The notes beneath the pieces were generated by a model that saw nothing but the letters and a program-made list of their open reading frames with translations, ran no database searches and was not told where the DNA came from. From CBDDEI01 sp965226775 (GTDB lineage: Bacteria > Chloroflexota > Dehalococcoidia > SHYD01): 64,000 nt of DNA. Where the stretch lies: contig CBDDEI010000002.1 of assembly GCA_965226775.1 (NCBI GenBank), forward strand, positions 2,232,001 to 2,296,000, in the 5' to 3' direction. This document shows, in pieces, positions 7,901 through 16,963 of this stretch (its first letter is position 1; every line of letters starts with the position of its first letter). The translations under genes and the position numbers were made by a program.

Positions 7901-9361
7901 GTGTCCCTACGCCTACGGTTGGCGCTTGCCTACACCTTTCTCCTAGTCGTCCTGCTGGGTGTCTTTGGCGTAGTTCTCTACACCAACATGTACCGCAGCC
8001 TGCAGGCGGAGATGGACCGCCGCCTGGATGTGCGCGTAAGTCAGGTGCACACGGCTATCTTGCCCATTACTCGTACCTTCAGCACTATTGACCTCCGTAC
8101 CGCGCAGCTAGACCTCTCCCCGGTGGACGACTTAGGGTCCCCCGGCCTCTATGTCCAAGTGTTGGACAGGACGGGAAAGGTAGTAGGTGTTTCCGCCAGC
8201 CTTCGCGGACAGGTTCTGACGACAGACCCCTCCAGCTTTACCCGCGCCTGGAACAAGGAGCGGATGATTGAAAACGTGATGATAGACCACGACAGGGTCG
8301 TCCGTATCCTTAGCGCGCCTATCATGTCCGGTGAGATCGTCATTGGCGTGTTACAGGTCGGCCAGGCTCGCCAACCGCTCACGGAGGCCATGAACAATCT
8401 CCGTAATATCCTGCTTACTCTCGGCCTCCTCACCATGTTCCTGGGCGTGCTTGGCGGCGTATTCGTGATCTACCGCAGCCTCATCCCATTACGCACCATC
8501 GCCTCCCGTGCCGCCGCTATCGACGCTGAGCGAGACTTCAGCCAGCGCGTAGGCATTAACTTGCCCCAGGACGAGGTAGGTCAGCTAGCCACTACCATGG
8601 ACCACTTGCTCGGGACGGTGGAGGAGACGTTACGCCACCATAGGGACTTTGTCGCAGACACCTCCCATGAGTTGCGGAACCCGCTGATGGCCATCCGCAC
8701 GAACCTGGAGCTGCTCAACCGGGTAAAGGATGATGAGGCGCGGGCGGAGTGCCTGCGTGAAGCGCACCAGCAAGTGGCCCGCATGAGCCGCCTGGTGTCA
8801 GACCTGCTCCTCCTAGCCCGGATCGAGGCCAGTCAGATGCTGGAGCGCCGTCCTTTACGGCTGCGCCGCCTCATCAGCACTATCTCGGACGAGATGTCGC
8901 TGCTTGCGGATGGCAGAACCATTACTGTTAAAGAGCTGCAAGCGGCACAGGTGTTAGGCGACGAAGAGCGGATTGCTCAAGTCATCAAGAACCTGGTAGA
9001 CAACGCTATTAAGAACACACCGGTGGGCGGCACCATCTCCCTCTCTCTGCGCAAAGAGGACGGCTGGGCCCTCATCGCCGTTCAGGACACCGGCCAGGGC
9101 ATAGCTCCAGAGCACCTGCCTCATATCTTCGAGCGGTTCTACCGGGTGGGCAACCAGAACGCCGCCGCCAGCGCGGGCACCGGCCTGGGCCTAGCTATCG
9201 TAAGGCACCTGGTGGAGGCTCAGGACGGTTGGGTGAAGGCGGAAAGCGTGCTTGGGCAGGGCAGCACCTTTACCATTGGGCTTCCCCTCTACGTCCGGCC
9301 CCAGCCCGAGCCTACAGAAGCCTCTAACAGAGAGGCGGAGGCAGATGCCGTTGGAGCTTAG
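7901..9361 (+). CDS. Membrane sensor histidine kinase
   Basis: This 486-residue kinase starts with GTG three bases past the regulator stop. It has a transmembrane helix at 7-28, an extracytoplasmic sensor of about 135 residues, a second helix at 169-191 and a HAMP linker (192-245). The phosphoacceptor is His256 in the DTSHELRNPL H-box. The ATPase domain shows the N-box NLVDNAIKNTP, DTGQGIAPEHLPHIFERFYR and GTGLGLAIVRHLV. It should sense an outside or membrane signal and phosphorylate Asp53 of the partner regulator. The sensor domain has no recognisable named fold. The C-terminal 20 residues are acidic and dispensable-looking. Confidence 0.95.
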   Translation: MSLRLRLALAYTFLLVVLLGVFGVVLYTNMYRSLQAEMDRRLDVRVSQVHTAILPITRTFSTIDLRTAQLDLSPVDDLGSPGLYVQVLDRTGKVVGVSASLRGQVLTTDPSSFTRAWNKERMIENVMIDHDRVVRILSAPIMSGEIVIGVLQVGQARQPLTEAMNNLRNILLTLGLLTMFLGVLGGVFVIYRSLIPLRTIASRAAAIDAERDFSQRVGINLPQDEVGQLATTMDHLLGTVEETLRHHRDFVADTSHELRNPLMAIRTNLELLNRVKDDEARAECLREAHQQVARMSRLVSDLLLLARIEASQMLERRPLRLRRLISTISDEMSLLADGRTITVKELQAAQVLGDEERIAQVIKNLVDNAIKNTPVGGTISLSLRKEDGWALIAVQDTGQGIAPEHLPHIFERFYRVGNQNAAASAGTGLGLAIVRHLVEAQDGWVKAESVLGQGSTFTIGLPLYVRPQPEPTEASNREAEADAVGA

Positions 9362-9384
9362 CGCTAGCAGAACAGTTCTTCACA

Positions 9385-9418
9385 CCAGGCTAGTGCATTG
9401 CGTTGCCTGGCGTTTTGT
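9385..9418 (+). terminator. Weak intrinsic terminator after the kinase
   Basis: CCAGGC (9385-9390) pairs with GCCTGG (9405-9410), followed by CGTTTTGT. The stem is only six bases, so efficiency is doubtful. Further on, a short palindrome ACCTTG-TTTG-CAAGGT (9483-9498) lies in the leader of the HflK gene and could be an operator. Confidence 0.4.
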
Positions 9419-9603
9419 CTCTAACGCCCGCTGATTGCTGGTGCCCCTTTATCTCTTGCTCATACTCAGTTAATATGGGGTTACCTTGTTTGCAAGGTTA
9501 TTAGTGGAACGTTGCCCCAATCCCCGTTGAATCTCCCCCGTTTGTCGTCCCACTCAACATGCACTTGTGGTGCACTCAGAATAGAACATCCTAGGAGGTG
9601 AAG

Positions 9604-10770
9604 ATGCGATCAGACAGAGATGATGCGCCGTTTCGGCCTAATGATCCTGAACGCGGTCCAGACTTAGATCAATTCATGAGCTCGCTAGGCGGCGGTGGCG
9701 GCGGTATCCTCCGGCGTCTGCCCCGCCTTGGTGGTATTGGCCCCGGCGTCATCCTGATAGTCATCGCGATCCTGTGGTTGGGCAGCGGCTTCTACCAGGT
9801 GGACCCGGCATCCCAGGCTATTGTCCGCATCTTCGGCGTCCCACAGCCGCCAGAGGGTGAAGGCTTGCACTGGCGTCCTCCGTCGCCCTTTGCACAGGTA
9901 GATGTAGTGAAAGTGCAGGAGATCCGCAGCATGGAGCTGGGCTTCCGCACCATCGATCCCGGCCCACCCGCCCGGTTCCAGCCGGTTCCCGTAGAAGCGC
10001 TGATGATTACCGGCGACACCAACATCGTGGACGTGGAGATGGTGGTGCAGTACCGGGTACGAGACCTTAATGATTTCCTCTTCAACGTAGCCGACCCCGG
10101 CGACGTCGCTCGGCAGATCCGCAACCGGCCTGACGGCCGCACCCTGCGCGACGCCACTGAAGCAGCGCTGCGGCAGATAGTCGGTAGCCGCACCCTAGAC
10201 GACGCGCTCACCGTTGAACGCGCCGCTATAGAAGGCGAGACGATGGAGTTGCTCCAGCAACTGCTGGACATTTACTCCACCGGCATCAGCATAGAACGTA
10301 TACAGCTCCAGATTGTAAAGCCACCGCAGCCCGTTGAGGCAGCGTTCTTGGACGTGGTTTCCGCCAGAGAAGAGAAGGAACAGCTCATCAACCAGGCACG
10401 CGCCTACGAGGCCGATATCATCCCAAAAGCCCAAGGCGAAGCAGAGCAAATGATTCGGGAGGCTGAGGCCTTCAAGGAGACTAGAGTTGCCCAGGCAGAG
10501 GGCGACTCCTCTCGCTTCCTCTCTATCCTGGCTGAGTACTCCCAGGCCAGAGACGTTACCCGCGCCAGGCTTTACCTGGAAGCTATGGAACGGATCTTGC
10601 CCAACATCCGCAAGTTTGTCATCACGCCCGATGCCAGCGGCGGTGTGTTGCAACTGTTGCCCTTGGAGGGTCAGGCATCCATCGGCGCCACTCGATCGGC
10701 GCCTGCGCCCGCGGCTCCGCCCGCAGCGCCGCCTCCTAGCGGCACTCAGACTCAGGGATCCGGAGGGTAA
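9604..10770 (+). CDS. hflK: SPFH/Band-7 protease modulator HflK
   Basis: The 388-residue product has a Gly-rich N-terminus, one transmembrane segment (about residues 48-64, VILIVIAILW) and a Band-7 domain beginning YQVDPASQAIVRIFG. A coiled-coil region rich in Ala/Glu follows (REEKEQLINQARAYEADIIP, KAQGEAEQM), and a Pro/Ala-rich tail ends the chain. This matches HflK, which with HflC forms a membrane complex that restrains the FtsH protease. A GTG at 9598 is in frame but sits inside the AGGAGG ribosome site (9593-9598); the ATG at 9604, five bases beyond it, is the real start. HflC follows after three bases. Confidence 0.9.
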   Translation: MRSDRDDAPFRPNDPERGPDLDQFMSSLGGGGGGILRRLPRLGGIGPGVILIVIAILWLGSGFYQVDPASQAIVRIFGVPQPPEGEGLHWRPPSPFAQVDVVKVQEIRSMELGFRTIDPGPPARFQPVPVEALMITGDTNIVDVEMVVQYRVRDLNDFLFNVADPGDVARQIRNRPDGRTLRDATEAALRQIVGSRTLDDALTVERAAIEGETMELLQQLLDIYSTGISIERIQLQIVKPPQPVEAAFLDVVSAREEKEQLINQARAYEADIIPKAQGEAEQMIREAEAFKETRVAQAEGDSSRFLSILAEYSQARDVTRARLYLEAMERILPNIRKFVITPDASGGVLQLLPLEGQASIGATRSAPAPAAPPAAPPPSGTQTQGSGG

Positions 10771-10773
10771 CTC

Positions 10774-11640
10774 ATGCGATTTAGCTTAATTGTCGTCGTC
10801 GTCATTTTAGTGCTAACTTTTATTGGCGTAAATCAGTTGCTCTTTTCCGTGGACACCACGGAGCAGGCCATCGTCACTCAGTTCGGCCAGTTCAAGCGGG
10901 CCGAACTAACCCCCGGCCTCAAATTCAAGTCACCCTTCATAGAGCAGGTGACCCGTTTTAGCAAGCGGTTGTTGCGGTATGACCTATCGCCTACCTCGCT
11001 GCTCACTAGTGATAAGAAAAACCTCATCATCGACGCCTACGCTCGCTACCGCATCGTCGACCCGTTGAAGACCTTCCAAACGGTGGGCGATGAACTGGGC
11101 GCAGATGCCCGGATAGGCTCCATCATCTCTAGCGAGCTACGCAAGAATGTGGCTTCCCATAGCCAGCAGGACATCATCGCCAGCACACGTGCTGAGTTGA
11201 TGGCAAACATTACCGAGCTGGCCGCAATTGAGGCCAATACTTTCGGGATCGAAATCATAGACGTGCGCATCAAGCGCGCCGACTTCCCGGACGAGGTGGC
11301 CCAGAGCGTGTTCTCCCGAATGAATGCCGAGAGAAACCGTGAAGCCACCCAGTTCCGGGCGGAAGGCAGTGAGGAAGAGCTCAAGATCAAGGCAGAGGCG
11401 GACAAGCAGCGGGCAATCATTCTCGCAGAGGCCGGGAAGCAGTCTCAGATCATCCGTGGCGAAGGTGAGGCTGCAGCCATCAGTATCTTTGCCGAGGCCT
11501 ATGGTCGGGATCCGGAGTTCTACTACTTCACCCGAACCCTGGAAGCCTACGGCCGTGCCCTTGCATCGGATACAACTGTAGTCCTCTCCGCGGACTCAGA
11601 CCTCTTCCGCTACTTGGAGGACCCAGCAGGCGAAGAGTAG
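10774..11640 (+). CDS. hflC: SPFH/Band-7 protease modulator HflC
   Basis: This 288-residue protein starts with a single membrane helix (residues 3-20) and then the HflC-type domain: VDTTEQAIVTQFGQF, PGLKFKSPF, RYDLSPTSLLTSDKKNLIID and the conserved DVRIKRADFP. The helical tail (RAEGSEEELKIKAEADKQRA) is typical of the oligomer-forming region. Its stop-to-start distance from HflK is three bases and it is followed by a strong terminator, so the pair forms a closed two-gene operon. Its expected role is control of FtsH access to membrane substrates. FtsH itself is not in the window. Confidence 0.9.
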   Translation: MRFSLIVVVVILVLTFIGVNQLLFSVDTTEQAIVTQFGQFKRAELTPGLKFKSPFIEQVTRFSKRLLRYDLSPTSLLTSDKKNLIIDAYARYRIVDPLKTFQTVGDELGADARIGSIISSELRKNVASHSQQDIIASTRAELMANITELAAIEANTFGIEIIDVRIKRADFPDEVAQSVFSRMNAERNREATQFRAEGSEEELKIKAEADKQRAIILAEAGKQSQIIRGEGEAAAISIFAEAYGRDPEFYYFTRTLEAYGRALASDTTVVLSADSDLFRYLEDPAGEE

Positions 11641-11667
11641 TTCCTGTAGCCCTTCCTTTAGACCGTT

Positions 11668-11705
11668 GAGCGCTGCCTCAGTGATGAGGCAGCGCTCTCT
11701 TTCTT
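11668..11705 (+). terminator. Strong intrinsic terminator of hflKC
   Basis: A perfect 13-bp stem (GAGCGCTGCCTCA / TGAGGCAGCGCTC) with a GTGA tetraloop is followed by the T-rich tract TCTTTCTT. It lies 27 bases past the hflC stop. Confidence 0.9.
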
Positions 11706-11797
11706 AGGCCAGCGGCGTGAACTACATCCTTTACACATTTAGCAATCAGGTCAGCGCAAGCGGAACTGAGACAGCTACCAAATGGAGGTATCACACT

Positions 11798-12073
11798 ATG
11801 GTCAGCATGAGCGATTTAGCCGCATCACTACTTTTGGCGAGCTTAAAGGCGAGCGGCGTCACCGAGGATCAGGGGCTACGCTTGGTGACTAACGAAGGAA
11901 GCCTGAGCATGGAGATAGACTCCGCGACTGACGATGATCGTGTCATCGAGCACGACGGCGCTAAGGTGCTCATCATCGGCAAAGACGTCGACGAGTTGCT
12001 TGGCAACATCCTCATCGATATTGAGGACACTCCCTCAGGGCCGCAACTCGTGGTCAAAGAGTCCGAATCCTAA
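11798..12073 (+). CDS. Small HesB/IscA-like fold protein without cysteines
   Basis: The 91-residue protein starts at the ATG at 11798, where GGAGG lies nine bases upstream; an upstream in-frame GTG (11717) has no ribosome site. The sequence (ASGVTEDQGLRLVTNEGSLS, KVLIIGKDVDELLGNILIDI, GPQLVV) has the length and strand pattern of A-type iron-sulfur scaffold proteins (IscA/HesB). It contains no cysteine at all, so it cannot bind a cluster in the known way. Such cysteine-free relatives exist and are often annotated as adhesins or hypothetical. It stands alone, convergent with the aldo/keto reductase at 12101. Function unknown. Confidence 0.65.
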   Translation: MVSMSDLAASLLLASLKASGVTEDQGLRLVTNEGSLSMEIDSATDDDRVIEHDGAKVLIIGKDVDELLGNILIDIEDTPSGPQLVVKESES

Positions 12074-12100
12074 GCCAAACGGCTCACCTGGGGGGCCTAG

Positions 12101-13069
12101 CTAAGTCTGAGAGAGCCTCTCCAGCGCGTCAGCCGGCAGCGGCCCCCGCTCCACAGCGGCCAGAGCGTGCTCCAATTGCTCTACGCTGGAAAGGCCCACC
12201 AGCACAGTAGAGAGCTGGTTCGTACTCAGCGCAAAGCGGACGGCGGCCTCCGCCATATCCCCTGCAATCCCCTCTCCTACTAAGAATTGGAACCGCTCGG
12301 CAGCCTGAAGGTCTGCATCATAGTCTGCGCCGGTGCCTATGGGCGCCACGTTACCCGCGGCAATGGGATGGCGTTCAGGACTGCCTGTGAGCGCCCCCGC
12401 CGCCAGAACCCGTATGCCCAGCGTGCCCATCCCCCGTTCCGCGGCGTGGTCTAGCAACAACCCGTAGTCCTGATAAGCAAAGCCCTCAGCCGCCGCTCTC
12501 CCAGCGCTTGGGTTGAGCAGGTTGTAGCAGACCTGCACCGTGTACAGCGCTCCGGAATCCACCACCTCGTTGACCGCCTCGGTTTCACCCAGGCCGGTGA
12601 AGCCGTAGAAGCGAATCTTCCCCGCCTGCTGCAGCCTGGTAAAGGCAGGCACTACAATCGAGATAACATCGTCAGGACTCAGGTTGGCGTCTGTGCGGTC
12701 CCGTCCAATGGAGTTGTGGAGCTGGACAAGGTCGACTCGGTCACGTCCCAAGCGGCGCAAGCTTCCTTCCACCGACGCCATAAGCTCCCTGCCAACAAGG
12801 TCGATGTCTTCCGAGTGCACTCGCACCTTAGTGCCCACAGCGACCTCGCGCCCGGTCTCCTTCAACGCGCGCCCCAAGTTACGCTCGGACTCGCCGTTGC
12901 CGTACTGGGCAGCCGTGTCGAAGTAGTTGATGCCCGCATCGCAGGCGATATTGACGGCGCGTACCTGGTCGGCGTGGTCGCCGCGCACCATGAGGGCTCC
13001 CACGTTGCCGCACCCAAATCCAAAAGCAGAAACCTGCAGGCTGGTCTGTCCCAGCGGACGATATTCCAT
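12101..13069 (-). CDS. Aldo/keto reductase
   Basis: The start is the ATG at 13069 (MEYRPLGQT), preceded by AGAGGTG; an upstream extension to 13168 lacks family character. The 322-residue barrel has the full catalytic tetrad: Asp51 and Tyr56 (NYFDTAAQYGNGESE), Lys81 (VGTKV) and His118 (VQLHN). Family members reduce aldehydes and ketones with NADPH in the cytoplasm. It resembles the enzyme at 19118-20107 (both carry YNLLNPSAG/YTMLNPSAG and a GTL-I-R-LAAGAL motif), so they are paralogues. The divergent gene at 13186 encodes another family member. Confidence 0.92.
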   Translation of the reverse strand: MEYRPLGQTSLQVSAFGFGCGNVGALMVRGDHADQVRAVNIACDAGINYFDTAAQYGNGESERNLGRALKETGREVAVGTKVRVHSEDIDLVGRELMASVEGSLRRLGRDRVDLVQLHNSIGRDRTDANLSPDDVISIVVPAFTRLQQAGKIRFYGFTGLGETEAVNEVVDSGALYTVQVCYNLLNPSAGRAAAEGFAYQDYGLLLDHAAERGMGTLGIRVLAAGALTGSPERHPIAAGNVAPIGTGADYDADLQAAERFQFLVGEGIAGDMAEAAVRFALSTNQLSTVLVGLSSVEQLEHALAAVERGPLPADALERLSQT

Positions 13070-13185
13070 TGCGGTGCACCTCTTTGCGCCAAGTCTTCTA
13101 AACCAAGGTAGTTTCGCAGGTAGAGCAGCCAGCGCGCAAGGGGCGCAGACTAGACGTAGCAGTTTCAAGGCTCTACTATGGCGTC

Positions 13186-14046
13186 ATGGCAATACCTACA
13201 CAGCCTTTTGGCCGCACCGGGCACAGCAGCAGCCGTATCATCTTTGGGGCTGCCGCGCTCTCTAGAGTCACCCAAGACGTGGCTGACCGCACGCTGGACT
13301 TGCTGCTGGAGCATGGCATCAACCACATAGACGTGGCCGCTAGCTACGGCGAGGCAGAGTTGCGCCTAGCGCCCTGGCTGAAACGCTACCCGGACCAATT
13401 CTTTCTGGCTACCAAGACCAGCGAGCGCCGGGCACAGCCTGCCCTTGAGGAGCTGCAACGCTCTCTGGACCGTCTGGGCGTAGACCGCGTAGACCTGTGG
13501 CAGTTCCACAACCTCTCGGATCCCATCCAGTGGGACACCGCCCTCAGCCCCGGCGGCGTCCTGGAGGCTGCGGTGGAGGCGCGAGAGCAGGGGCTGGTGC
13601 GAGCCATAGGGATCACCGGCCACGGCCTGCAGGTGGCGGCTACCCACCGTCGCAGCCTTCAGCGCTTCGACTTCGACTCAGTATTGCTCCCCTACAACTA
13701 CTTAACTATGCAGACCCCCTACTACATAGAGAACTTCAACGGGCTGGTGGCTACCTGCATGGAGCGCAACATGGCGGTGCAGACCATAAAGTCCATCGCC
13801 TACCGTCCATGGATGGGCCGCACCCGGACCGCCACCACCTGGTACCAGCCCCTGAACGACCCTGCAGACATAGCGCAGGCCATCCACTGGGCGCTGGGCC
13901 GTCACGAGATCTTCGTCATCTCCGTTGGCGACGTGGAGCTGTTGCCCCATGTGCTCAACGCCGCGGAGCGCTTTTCACAGGGCACCAGTGAAGAAGCAAT
14001 GGCGGAGTTGGTGGCGCGCATGACCATGGAGCCCCTCTTTGTCTAA
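13186..14046 (+). CDS. Aldo/keto reductase (short form)
   Basis: This 286-residue protein has Asp49 and Tyr54 (NHIDVAASYGEAELRL), Lys77 (LATKTSERR) and His108 (WQFHN), so the tetrad is complete. It belongs to a shorter subgroup that lacks some C-terminal loop residues; the C-terminus (RMTMEPLF) is compact. It is transcribed away from the reductase at 12101-13069, with about 115 bases between the starts that could hold a shared promoter. NAD(P)H-dependent carbonyl reduction is the family role; the substrate is unknown. Confidence 0.88.
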   Translation: MAIPTQPFGRTGHSSSRIIFGAAALSRVTQDVADRTLDLLLEHGINHIDVAASYGEAELRLAPWLKRYPDQFFLATKTSERRAQPALEELQRSLDRLGVDRVDLWQFHNLSDPIQWDTALSPGGVLEAAVEAREQGLVRAIGITGHGLQVAATHRRSLQRFDFDSVLLPYNYLTMQTPYYIENFNGLVATCMERNMAVQTIKSIAYRPWMGRTRTATTWYQPLNDPADIAQAIHWALGRHEIFVISVGDVELLPHVLNAAERFSQGTSEEAMAELVARMTMEPLFV

Positions 14047-14181
14047 CTCCCCAGCGTCCTTCTGAACCCGTCCTGCTCTGGCCGATGAGCTCGCTGAAGG
14101 CGGGCGACTGACGGATTAGGGCAGCAAAGCTCGCGCGTCCGCCTGGGAGAAGAGGGGGAAGAGTAGTACTTTGGGCGAATC

Positions 14182-15390
14182 TTAGCTCTCTTGCGCCGAA
14201 ACCGCCCTCTCTTCAACCCGCACCGAGCGGAGCAGCAGCCAGGATACCAGCAACAGTAAACCGCCACCCAGAAGCACCGTGCGGAGCGTGCCAGTGGCAT
14301 CCGCCATCAACCCCAGCATGGTCGCACCCAGCGGTTGCCCCATAGACCAGATCATGGTGCTCAGACCGCTGAGCTCACCCATGCGACGCGCCGGAACAAT
14401 CTCCGTGAACAGCGGGTAGGCGAGGGCGGTCGGAACCGCTTGGGCTATTCCTGCTACCGCCAGGGCCACCACGGCCTGCTCCTTGGTAGCGATCTGCGAA
14501 CTCGCGATAATAATCAGGCCGAATACCAGCAGGCCCCAGACGCTCACGCGCATCTTGCCCAGTTTATCCCCCAACCAGCCAGCGGGCACTACCGCTATCA
14601 GCGTGCTGACGAACACCGCCAGAAGCAACAAGAAGGTCTCGTTCTCGGGAATGCCCAAGTCTTCGTGGCCAAATCGAGTAATAAAGGGCGTTACGCCGCC
14701 AATGCCCATCCAGAAAAAGAGGTAGCTCACCACGTATTTCGTAGCCTCTCGCATTGCGAGCAGGTCCCGGAGGTAGTCCAATGGTCGGAACTTAAGTGAG
14801 CCGCCATCTTCGCCCTCCGGGGTTGGTCCCTCCTGCACGGTGAGAAACGTAATCAAGAAGCCCAGGGCAAGGCCCACCGCCACGGCAACGAAGATCCCCC
14901 AGGGAGCGTCCTCCCAGAGCGCAGAAGAGAGCAGCAGCAGCCCCATGCCCGCAAGAAAGGCGCAGGCACGGTTGACGCCGTTCACCAGCCCGCGCTGCGC
15001 AGAAACCACGTTGTCCGGCAGCAGCACTTCGTAAGCGGTGACAGCCACTCCCAGAAAGATGGGGCCAACGAGAAAGATGGTAACGGTAAGCCAGGTATCG
15101 GGCCGGCCCATGAGGATAAGAAAGCCCAGCACCACAGGAATGATGCAGAACATAAAAGGCTTGCGACGCCCGAACCGCCACCGCAACCGGTCGCTGACGC
15201 TACCTGCAATAGGGTTGAGGACACCTCCTATAAAGGAGCGCTCGTTCGCGAGAAAGCCGATGACTACGTTGGGCAGTCCGTAGGACGCTAAGAAAAGTCC
15301 GGCAACAGCGTTGAAGAAGGTATCGTGAACGCCTACCCCCGCGCGTGCAACGCTGTAGAGCAGCATCCAGGCAACGGAGACACGTCGCAT
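14182..15390 (-). CDS. MFS transporter (GPH/sucrose-carrier-like)
   Basis: The 402-residue product has about 12 hydrophobic segments. Features of the glycoside-pentoside-hexuronide/sucrose-type branch are visible: NPIAGSVSDRLRWRFGRRKP near residue 58 (loop 2-3) and WLGDKLGKMRV near 275. It overlaps the stop of the upstream metallo-beta-lactamase-fold gene (TAATG at 15388-15392), showing translational coupling. The pair may import a compound and hydrolyse it. The substrate cannot be predicted. Confidence 0.85.
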   Translation of the reverse strand: MRRVSVAWMLLYSVARAGVGVHDTFFNAVAGLFLASYGLPNVVIGFLANERSFIGGVLNPIAGSVSDRLRWRFGRRKPFMFCIIPVVLGFLILMGRPDTWLTVTIFLVGPIFLGVAVTAYEVLLPDNVVSAQRGLVNGVNRACAFLAGMGLLLLSSALWEDAPWGIFVAVAVGLALGFLITFLTVQEGPTPEGEDGGSLKFRPLDYLRDLLAMREATKYVVSYLFFWMGIGGVTPFITRFGHEDLGIPENETFLLLLAVFVSTLIAVVPAGWLGDKLGKMRVSVWGLLVFGLIIIASSQIATKEQAVVALAVAGIAQAVPTALAYPLFTEIVPARRMGELSGLSTMIWSMGQPLGATMLGLMADATGTLRTVLLGGGLLLLVSWLLLRSVRVEERAVSAQES

Positions 15391-16130
15391 TACGAGGCGC
15401 TATCCAGCAGTTCAGCGAATGCGCACAGCTTGGCGGCGGCCTGCGACCGGATAGGCGGAAAGTGGCTAAAGCAGATAGTCTCCACATCCAACAGTGCGAG
15501 CTTCTGTATCGACTCCTTGGCCTGAACCATATCCACGCTGAACAGGCGGGACGGCAGCCCCAGCCGTCCCCAGTAGCAATTCAGTGCGTCTCCGACGATG
15601 ATCAGACCAAGGTCCCGGAAGTAGAAACTAACACTGCCCGGCGTGTGCCCTGGCGTATGAATGATCTCCATCCTTCCTAGCACGTCAAATGTGTCGCCGT
15701 CACTGAACGGAAGGTCTACCGGAACGGCCCTTGGTTCCAACACCGGGATAACAGGATGCGTAACCTGCGCCAGGAAGGGATGCACGAATGGGTTAGGGAA
15801 AGGATACTTCCCAGCCATATAGGGAGCCTCCAGCTCGTGCGCCCCCACCGCACCTCCACAGTTAGCCCTCAAATAGGGGAGGCCTCCCATATGGTCAAGG
15901 TGGTAATGCGTAACGAAGAGGTAGCGCACCTGCTCGGGCGCTACTCCCTGGCTCCGGAGGTACTGCAAGATGAGATAGCCGCTTCCCTTAAGGCCGGCAT
16001 CGATTATGGTGACGAAATCGCCCAGCACCAGATACACGTCTGCGCCAAGAGCCGTGACTCTGTGCACCTTGGGCGCGACTTCCTGGCTTCTCAGTAACCT
16101 GACTAATCTGCTTGAACGCATGTCATTCAC
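15390..16130 (-). CDS. Metallo-beta-lactamase-fold hydrolase
   Basis: The 246-residue protein carries the metal-binding THYHLDHMGG motif (His75, His77, Asp79, His80), a later TPGHTPGS histidine, a VGDAL aspartate and the C-terminal CFSHFPP histidine. This is the glyoxalase II/Zn-hydrolase layout. The open frame begins with GTG at 16130; an ATG at 16121 (MRSSRL) is an equally possible start, and neither has a clear ribosome site. It is coupled to the downstream MFS gene. Hydrolysis of an ester or thioester is likely; the substrate is unknown. Confidence 0.85.
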   Translation of the reverse strand: MNDMRSSRLVRLLRSQEVAPKVHRVTALGADVYLVLGDFVTIIDAGLKGSGYLILQYLRSQGVAPEQVRYLFVTHYHLDHMGGLPYLRANCGGAVGAHELEAPYMAGKYPFPNPFVHPFLAQVTHPVIPVLEPRAVPVDLPFSDGDTFDVLGRMEIIHTPGHTPGSVSFYFRDLGLIIVGDALNCYWGRLGLPSRLFSVDMVQAKESIQKLALLDVETICFSHFPPIRSQAAAKLCAFAELLDSAS

Positions 16131-16189
16131 GCGCGGAACGTACTACGTCAACAACCACCCGTCAAGGCAGCCGAGCAAACGAGGGGCGG

Positions 16190-16805
16190 ATCAGGGCGCA
16201 GCCCCGCAATTTCCCGCTCATGGTGAGCTTGTCGAATCCATGCGCCACTCATCCTTCGACTAGCTCAGGACGAGCGGGGCTGATCCCGCTCGAACTCTAA
16301 TCGACCCACTACCCGCAAACGAGGGAGTAGGGCAGGCGCAGCCATCAACGCTCCACTCGTGGTGAGGCAGCCCCCCACCTTCCCGTTCATGGTGAGCTTG
16401 TCGAATCCATGACCCGCTCACCCTTCGACTAGCTCAGGACGAGCGGGTCCGATCCCGCTCGAACTCTAAGCAACCCACTCCCCGTAAGCGTGGGCGCGGG
16501 GCTGGCGCAGCCATCAACGGTCCACTCGGGGTGGGCAGCCACGCACCTTCCCACTCATGGTGAGCTTGTCGAATCCATGACCCGCCCATCCTTCGACTAG
16601 CTCAGGACGAGCAGGGCTGCTCCCGCTTGTACTCAAAGCGACCCACTACCCGCAAACGAGGGGGTAGGGCTGGCGCAGCCATCAACGTTCTGCTCGTGGT
16701 GAGGCAGCCCCTCACCTTCCCGCTCATGGTGAGCTTGTCGAATCCATGAGCCGCTCATCCTTCGACTAGCTCAGGACGAGCGGGTCTGATCCCGCCTGAA
16801 CTCAG
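16190..16805. repeat. Four-copy tandem repeat, period 168-179 bp
   Basis: Four copies of a unit are aligned head to tail; the marker TGGTGAGCTTGTCGAATCCA begins at 16221, 16390, 16558 and 16737. Each copy also carries CCTTCGACTAGCTCAGGACG about 30 bases later. This is the near-complement of the first block (GAGCTTGTCGAA against TTCGACTAGCTC, one mismatch), so each unit can fold as an imperfect stem. Between stems lie GGCGCAGCCATCAACG-type spacers. The TTCGACAAGCTCAG-type motif is a widespread REP-like element in environmental bacterial genomes. No gene is present between 16131 and 16963. Confidence 0.9.
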
Positions 16806-16963
16806 CAAGTCAGCGTCAACTCACTACACGCAGTCATTCTCGCCTCTCAGCTGGCTCAGTTGCCTCGTTATGCGTAAATGCCATAGCGCGCGATGCAAAT
16901 CAATACGCTGCCCGGACGCCCGCGTAGCGTAGTAAGCCCGCCGTTAAGTAGCACCTGCCTGAA

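Noticed and set aside
9598..9603. GTG at 9598 as the start of hflK
   Set aside because: It overlaps the AGGAGG ribosome site itself; the ATG at 9604 has correct spacing.
16190..16805. CRISPR array
   Set aside because: The repeated units are 168-179 bp and the intervening sequence is itself repeated; there are no unique spacers of 30-40 bp and no cas genes.
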